Origin: Chitinophagaceae bacterium
GTDB taxonomy: Bacteria; Bacteroidota; Bacteroidia; Chitinophagales; Chitinophagaceae
Length of the DNA stretch: 9,438 nt
Reading direction: 5' to 3'
Assembly: GCA_026785745.1 (NCBI GenBank)
Contig: JAJAZO010000187.1
Location: 1 to 9,438, forward strand
The position numbers and the translations under genes were made by a program. The notes beneath the pieces were generated by a model. The model saw nothing but the letters and a program-made list of their open reading frames with translations. It did not search any database and was not told the origin of the DNA. This document shows, piece by piece, positions 6,635 to 9,438 of the stretch (positions within the stretch are counted from its first letter, which is position 1; the number at the start of each line of letters is the position of its first letter).

Positions 6635-6925
6635 CTATTTCTTTATCACTTTTGGTACTTTAAAAAACTGCCCGTCATGCAGTGGTGCATTCTTCAATGC
6701 TTCTTCACGGCTTACCGACCCTTTTATTTCATCTTCCCGCAGCACATTTACTTCATCACTCATAAATAGCATGGGCTCTACACCATCAAGGTTCAATTCG
6801 TTCAGTTTTTCAACAAAGCCAATCATCCGCTGAAGATCGTTTTTAATTTCCGCCTTCTCCGTTTCATTAAACTGTAGCCGGGAAAGATGGGCCAGTTTAT
6901 CAACCATTGTATCATTTACTTCCAT
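6635..6925 (-). CDS. gatC: Asp-tRNA(Asn)/Glu-tRNA(Gln) amidotransferase subunit C
   Basis: GatC is the small subunit that stabilises the GatA-GatB complex, which converts Glu-tRNA(Gln) and/or Asp-tRNA(Asn) to the amidated forms in the cytoplasm. With ATG at 6925 the protein has 96 residues, the usual length. Family features: [15 protein letters not shown] near the N-terminus, then [34 protein letters not shown], and [20 protein letters not shown] at the end. The frame is open to 7021, but the extra residues come from the repeat-rich intergenic DNA and lie beyond the -7 box, so they are rejected. ATG at 6907 (MVDKL) is a shorter alternative. gatA and gatB are not in the window. The gene heads a cluster with the ABC ATPase and the cobalamin adenosyltransferase. 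Confidence 0.93.
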   Translation of the reverse strand: MEVNDTMVDKLAHLSRLQFNETEKAEIKNDLQRMIGFVEKLNELNLDGVEPMLFMSDEVNVLREDEIKGSVSREEALKNAPLHDGQFFKVPKVIKK

Positions 6926-6929
6926 AAAG

Positions 6930-6937
6930 CAAATATA
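6930..6937 (-). promoter_or_regulatory. -7 box for gatC (TATATTTG), leaderless arrangement
   Basis: The minus strand reads TATATTTG, a perfect TAnnTTTG, with only four bases between it and the gatC ATG at 6925. Transcription should start at or next to the initiation codon. No TTTG lies 19 bp upstream; that position is occupied by the heptad repeat. Confidence 0.55.
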
Positions 6938-7039
6938 GTCAGGAGTCTTGAGTCGGTAGTCGTTAGCCAGGTTCGTTTTTACGCAAAATGTATTACTCCT
7001 GACTTCCGACTCCTGACTCATCGCCCGGTACTCCTGACT
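6937..7039. repeat. Facing 7-bp-period AGTC/GACT arrays between gatC and trpS
   Basis: On the left arm AGTC occurs at 6937, 6944, 6951 and 6958, exactly every 7 bp. On the right arm its complement GACT, or TACT, occurs at 6994, 7001, 7008, 7015, 7029 and 7036, again in strict 7-bp register with one degenerate unit at 7022. The outermost units form a perfect 12-bp inverted repeat (6935-6946 and 7030-7041). The decamer ACTCCTGACT appears three times on the right and once inverted on the left. The arrays lie between the two predicted transcription starts. Confidence 0.85.
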
Positions 7040-7046
7040 ATTTTAT

Positions 7047-7054
7047 TATCTTCG
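7047..7054 (+). promoter_or_regulatory. Candidate -7 box for trpS (TATCTTCG)
   Basis: TATCTTCG is one mismatch from TAnnTTTG and identical to the octamer before pheT. It ends six bases before the ATG at 7061, so the trpS message would have almost no leader. No TTTG lies 19 bp upstream. Confidence 0.5.
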
Positions 7055-7060
7055 CCGCCC

Positions 7061-8065
7061 ATGGATATGCAGAAGAAAATAGTAATGAGTGGCATCCGGC
7101 CCACTGGTTTTTTACACCTCGGAAATTATTTTGGTGCCGTTAGAAATTATGTGCGGATGCAATCGGAATTTGAATGCTATTTTATGGTGGCGGATCTTCA
7201 CTCTCTTACAACTCATCCTGACACAAAAGAATTGAAAGAAAATGTTCACCGGGTATTGTCAGAAAATATTGCCTGCGGATTAGATCCTGATAAAGCCGCT
7301 TTGTATTGCCAGAGCCATGTGTATGAAACATCAGAATTATATCTCTATCTGAATATGCTGGCTTATAAAGGTGAACTGGAAAAAACAGTAACCTTTAAAG
7401 ATAAAGTTCGCCAGCATCCGGAGAATGTAAATGCCGGTTTGCTCACCTATCCCGTTTTACAAACTGCTGATATTATTCTTCATAGAGCTTCTTATGTACC
7501 TGTGGGTAAAGACCAGGAGCAGCATTTGGAAATGGCCCGCAATTTTGCCAATCGTTTCAATCATCGTTACGGCGATGTGTTTCCGGAACCTCATGCTTTT
7601 AATTATGGTGATGAATTAGTAAAAGTGCCGAGCCTGGATGGAACAGGGAAAATGAGTAAAAGTGAATATCAGTATGCCACACTTTATTTATCAGACGATG
7701 ATGAACTGATTCGTAAAAAAGTGATGAAGGCAAAAACTGATAGTGGGCCAACTGAAGCAAATGCCGCCAAACCCGACTATATCGGGAATATTTTCGGATT
7801 GATGAAATTAGTAAGCACACCTGAAGTAATTGCAAAATTTGAAGGGGATTATAATAGCTGTATCATCCTCTATGGCGATATGAAAAAACAATTGGGTGAG
7901 GATATGGTCAAATTCATATCGCCTATCCGTGAAAAGGCTGAGAGTATCCGTAACAATCCAACTTATCTCAAAGAAGTGATGGAAAAGGGTGCTGAGAAAG
8001 CCCGGAAAAGTGCTAAAGCAACGATGGAGCTGGTACGGGAGGCAATAGGGCTTAATTATTTTTAA
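7061..8065 (+). CDS. trpS: Tryptophanyl-tRNA synthetase
   Basis: This class I aminoacyl-tRNA synthetase charges tRNA-Trp in the cytoplasm. From ATG at 7061 it has 334 residues, normal for bacterial TrpRS. The catalytic Rossmann domain opens with KIVMSGIRPTG (6-16) and the HIGH-type motif HLGN (19-22). GKDQEQH (149-155) forms part of the tryptophan/adenylate pocket, and the KMSKS loop is at 197-201. The C-terminal helical anticodon-binding part includes KAKTDSGP and PDYIGNIFGLMKL. The frame is open upstream to 6887, but that part crosses the intergenic repeats and antisense gatC and precedes the promoter, so it is rejected. ATG at 7067 aligns best with the E. coli N-terminus and is a close alternative to 7061. 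It diverges from gatC. Confidence 0.95.
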   Translation: MDMQKKIVMSGIRPTGFLHLGNYFGAVRNYVRMQSEFECYFMVADLHSLTTHPDTKELKENVHRVLSENIACGLDPDKAALYCQSHVYETSELYLYLNMLAYKGELEKTVTFKDKVRQHPENVNAGLLTYPVLQTADIILHRASYVPVGKDQEQHLEMARNFANRFNHRYGDVFPEPHAFNYGDELVKVPSLDGTGKMSKSEYQYATLYLSDDDELIRKKVMKAKTDSGPTEANAAKPDYIGNIFGLMKLVSTPEVIAKFEGDYNSCIILYGDMKKQLGEDMVKFISPIREKAESIRNNPTYLKEVMEKGAEKARKSAKATMELVREAIGLNYF

Positions 8066-8115
8066 AGCTGGGATTCAGGTATGGGAAATTACACTACTTT
8101 TAAGACTCATGCATC

Positions 8116-8126
8116 TTAACCTGTAA
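8116..8126 (+). repeat. Left arm of 11-bp inverted repeat bracketing a small ORF
   Basis: TTAACCTGTAA lies 12 bp before the small membrane ORF at 8139 and recurs as its exact reverse complement, TTACAGGTTAA, at 8322-8332, three bases after that ORF's stop. A related palindrome, TTAACCTGTTAA, is at 1984-1995 upstream of the other small membrane gene. Confidence 0.5.
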
Positions 8127-8138
8127 ACCAAAACAACC

Positions 8139-8318
8139 ATGAATAAGAAAGTTGTATTCGGAGTAATTGGCGTTCTTGCTCTTATTGCATCCGCAGTAAT
8201 GTATAAAGTTGGACGCAGTTCTTCGCATTTATCCGAGTTGAAAGATTTTTGGTGGTATCCGTTGCCATTAGCAGTTATTTGCTTTTTGGTGGCCGGTTCT
8301 AAGAAAAAAGAAGGGTAA
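8139..8318 (+). CDS. Small 59-residue two-helix membrane protein, function unknown
   Basis: This short ORF starts MNKKVVFGVIGVLALIASAV and ends FLVAGSKKKEG. Two hydrophobic segments (about 5-22 and 39-53) are separated by a polar loop containing GRSSSHLSELKDFWW. A Lys-rich start and a Lys-rich end place both termini in the cytoplasm by the positive-inside rule. I do not recognise a family. Support for coding comes from a clean ATG, sensible membrane topology, and a fit in the gap between trpS (73 bp before) and the kinase gene (41 bp after) on the same strand. A weak -7-like TACTTTTA is at 8095-8102, 36 nt upstream. It is bracketed by an 11-bp inverted repeat. Without homologues it stays a probable gene. 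Confidence 0.62.
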   Translation: MNKKVVFGVIGVLALIASAVMYKVGRSSSHLSELKDFWWYPLPLAVICFLVAGSKKKEG

Positions 8319-8321
8319 ACA

Positions 8322-8332
8322 TTACAGGTTAA
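8322..8332 (-). repeat. Right arm of 11-bp inverted repeat bracketing a small ORF
   Basis: TTACAGGTTAA is the exact reverse complement of 8116-8126. It lies three bases after the stop of the 59-residue ORF and 27 bp before the kinase start. In a transcript the two arms could pair and loop out the whole ORF; equally, each could be a protein-binding site. Confidence 0.5.
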
Positions 8333-8359
8333 TATTATTGAAATAACAGATTTACAACA

Positions 8360-8995
8360 ATGGCAAAAGCAAAGAAACCAAAACATATAGCAGTGGCCGG
8401 TAACATAGGTGCCGGTAAAACCACATTGACGGAGATGCTAAGTAAGCATTACAAGTGGATACCGAATTTTGAAGATGTGGATCATAACCCCTACCTCATG
8501 GATTTTTATGAGGATATGCCCCGCTGGAGTTTTAACCTGCAAATATTTTTCTTAAACAGCCGCCTTCGCCAATTGGTAGAAATACAGAAAGGCACGGAGA
8601 CGGTTATTCAGGACAGAACGATTTATGAGGATGCCAACATCTTTGCGCCCAACCTGCATGAAATGGGGCTGATGAGTAAAAGAGATTTTGATAATTACTT
8701 TCATTTCTTTCAGACCTTAAAAACACTGGTGCAGCCACCCGATTTGCTTATTTATCTTAATGCATCTGTACCAACATTGGTAGGGCAGATTCAAAAAAGA
8801 GGCAGGGAATATGAGGAGAATATCAGGCTCGATTATTTAAAGAAGCTGAACGAATACTACAATAAATGGATTGCCGATTACAAAGAAGGCCCCCTTCTTA
8901 TAATTGATGTTGACAAAAACAAGTTTGGCGAGAAGGATGAAGACCTTGGTGAGATCATCCGGAAGGTAGATGGTCAGTTATATGGATTGTTTTAA
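8360..8995 (+). CDS. Deoxynucleoside kinase (dAK/dGK-type)
   Basis: This 211-residue cytoplasmic kinase phosphorylates deoxynucleosides to monophosphates with ATP, in nucleotide salvage. The P-loop GNIGAGKT is at 14-21. FEDVDHNPYL (37-46) corresponds to the segment holding the catalytic base (probably Glu38) in the dNK family. The RWSFNLQIFFLNSRLRQ helix (55-71) lines the nucleoside site. The DRS-type motif appears as QDRTIYEDANIFA with Asp85-Arg86. The LID arginines are in KRGREYEEN (146-154). Length is normal. EDVDHNPYL and the overall pattern resemble the bacterial deoxyadenosine/deoxyguanosine kinases more than thymidine kinase, but specificity cannot be fixed from sequence. An upstream basic stretch (AKAKKPKH) leads into the first strand. 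The TonB_C-type gene follows after nine bases, suggesting co-transcription. Confidence 0.92.
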   Translation: MAKAKKPKHIAVAGNIGAGKTTLTEMLSKHYKWIPNFEDVDHNPYLMDFYEDMPRWSFNLQIFFLNSRLRQLVEIQKGTETVIQDRTIYEDANIFAPNLHEMGLMSKRDFDNYFHFFQTLKTLVQPPDLLIYLNASVPTLVGQIQKRGREYEENIRLDYLKKLNEYYNKWIADYKEGPLLIIDVDKNKFGEKDEDLGEIIRKVDGQLYGLF

Positions 8996-9004
8996 AAAAA
9001 GAAT

Positions 9005-9430
9005 ATGAGGAAATTATTTTTTTTGGTTTCCTTATTTATTGGGATAGATTCCTATTCACAAGAATTCAAGGATACCACTTTTTCTGTACGGGGTTTTACC
9101 TGTCCGTGTAAATACAACATCAACATTGAGGATGATAATAAAATATTTGACCGGTCTGAGAAACCAGCTTATTACCCTGGCGGAGAGGAAGACTGGAAGA
9201 AGTTTGTAAAAAAGAATATGGACACTAAGTTTAAAGGCAGGGATAATGTGGAAGTGCGGTTCCAGGTTGACAAAAACGGCGATTTATCCACCTTTCTTTT
9301 ACTCAACAAAGCTCCCAATCAGAAATACGAAGAAGTGTTGCGGCTTTTAAAATCATCCGGTAAATGGTTTCCATCTTTGCAGAACGGATATTGTGTAAAA
9401 TCTTATGTGCGGCTTACTTTTGAACTTTAG
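9005..9430 (+). CDS. Secreted protein with a TonB C-terminal-like domain
   Basis: This 141-residue exported protein has a signal peptide (MRKLFFLVSLFIGIDSYSQ, cleavage near 18-19) and then a short cysteine-containing segment, FTCPCKYNI (31-39). Residues 54-141 resemble the TonB C-terminal domain used widely in Bacteroidota: PAYYPGGEEDWKKFVKKNM, the strand VEVRFQVDKNGDL, the helix YEEVLRLLKSSGKWFPS, QNG, and the last strand VKSYVRLTFEL. In TonB this domain contacts outer-membrane receptors. Here there is no membrane anchor or proline-rich spacer, so it is not a complete energy transducer, and a periplasmic partner-binding role is inferred. Cys33, Cys35 and Cys130 could form a disulfide after export. 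It follows the kinase gene by nine bases, but no functional link is evident. Confidence 0.8.
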   Translation: MRKLFFLVSLFIGIDSYSQEFKDTTFSVRGFTCPCKYNINIEDDNKIFDRSEKPAYYPGGEEDWKKFVKKNMDTKFKGRDNVEVRFQVDKNGDLSTFLLLNKAPNQKYEEVLRLLKSSGKWFPSLQNGYCVKSYVRLTFEL

Positions 9431-9438
9431 TAATCAGC

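Noticed and set aside
6926..7021. N-terminal extension of gatC to 7021 (128 residues in total)
   Set aside because: The extra 32 residues are translated repeat DNA, the family length is about 96 residues, and the -7 box at 6930-6937 lies inside the extension.
6937..7039. CRISPR array at the gatC-trpS repeats
   Set aside because: Units are only 4-10 bp with 7-bp period, there are no unique 30-bp spacers, and no cas gene is nearby.
6887..7060. N-terminal extension of trpS to 6887 (392 residues in total)
   Set aside because: It runs antisense through gatC and the heptad repeats, has no similarity to TrpRS, and lies upstream of the -7 box at 7047.
8333..8340. TATTATTG as a -7 box for the deoxynucleoside kinase
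   Set aside because: It mismatches a core T and lacks a -33 element; it remains possible but cannot be supported.
8075..8386. Minus-strand 103-residue ORF across the small membrane gene and the kinase start
   Set aside because: It overlaps two plus-strand genes and their intergenic DNA, and has no recognisable domain; the plus-strand 59-residue ORF has the better membrane-protein character.

Overview
The window reads as a chromosomal housekeeping segment of a Bacteroidota bacterium, most likely from the Chitinophagaceae or a close relative. Three things point there: several start regions carry the Bacteroidota sigma-factor -7 motif TAnnTTTG (in one case with TTTG exactly 19 bp upstream), Shine-Dalgarno sequences are largely absent, and the protein families (a DUF2795-like acidic protein, a Bacteroidota-type FabI, paired LolD/MacB-like ATPases) are typical of the group. 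The family assignment is inference from the translated proteins; no database search was possible.

Layout. Positions 1-1921 (minus) hold the first ~640 codons of pheT, which runs off the left edge. Diverging from it is a 69-residue two-helix membrane protein (2017-2226), followed by fabI (2267-3082) with hairpins behind it, one of them terminator-like. A convergent minus-strand gene encodes the very acidic 74-residue DUF2795-like protein (3228-3452), which has the best promoter in the window. A ~200-bp intergenic stretch with a hairpin and a palindrome leads to a LolD-type ABC ATPase (3652-4302, plus). This converges on a lipoprotein alpha/beta hydrolase (4314-5192, minus). A minus-strand cluster follows: gatC (6635-6925), a MacB/LolD-like ATPase one base behind it (5932-6633), then a PduO-type cobalamin adenosyltransferase (5292-5852). 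Divergent from gatC, trpS runs rightward (7061-8065). It is followed by a 59-residue two-helix membrane protein (8139-8318), a deoxynucleoside kinase (8360-8995), and a secreted TonB-C-terminal-domain protein (9005-9430).

Functionally this is translation (PheT, GatC, TrpS), fatty-acid synthesis (FabI), nucleotide salvage (dNK), cofactor activation (PduO) and envelope work (two ABC ATPases, a lipoprotein hydrolase, a TonB_C protein). I see no mobile element, CRISPR array, rRNA or tRNA, and no convincing new multi-gene system.

The most unusual signal is non-coding. The gatC-trpS divergent region carries two facing arrays of 7-bp-spaced AGTC/GACT units, each abutting the -7 box of its gene, and both genes appear to be leaderless or nearly so. 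Secondary oddities are an 11-bp inverted repeat bracketing the 59-residue ORF and a hairpin upstream of the LolD-like gene.
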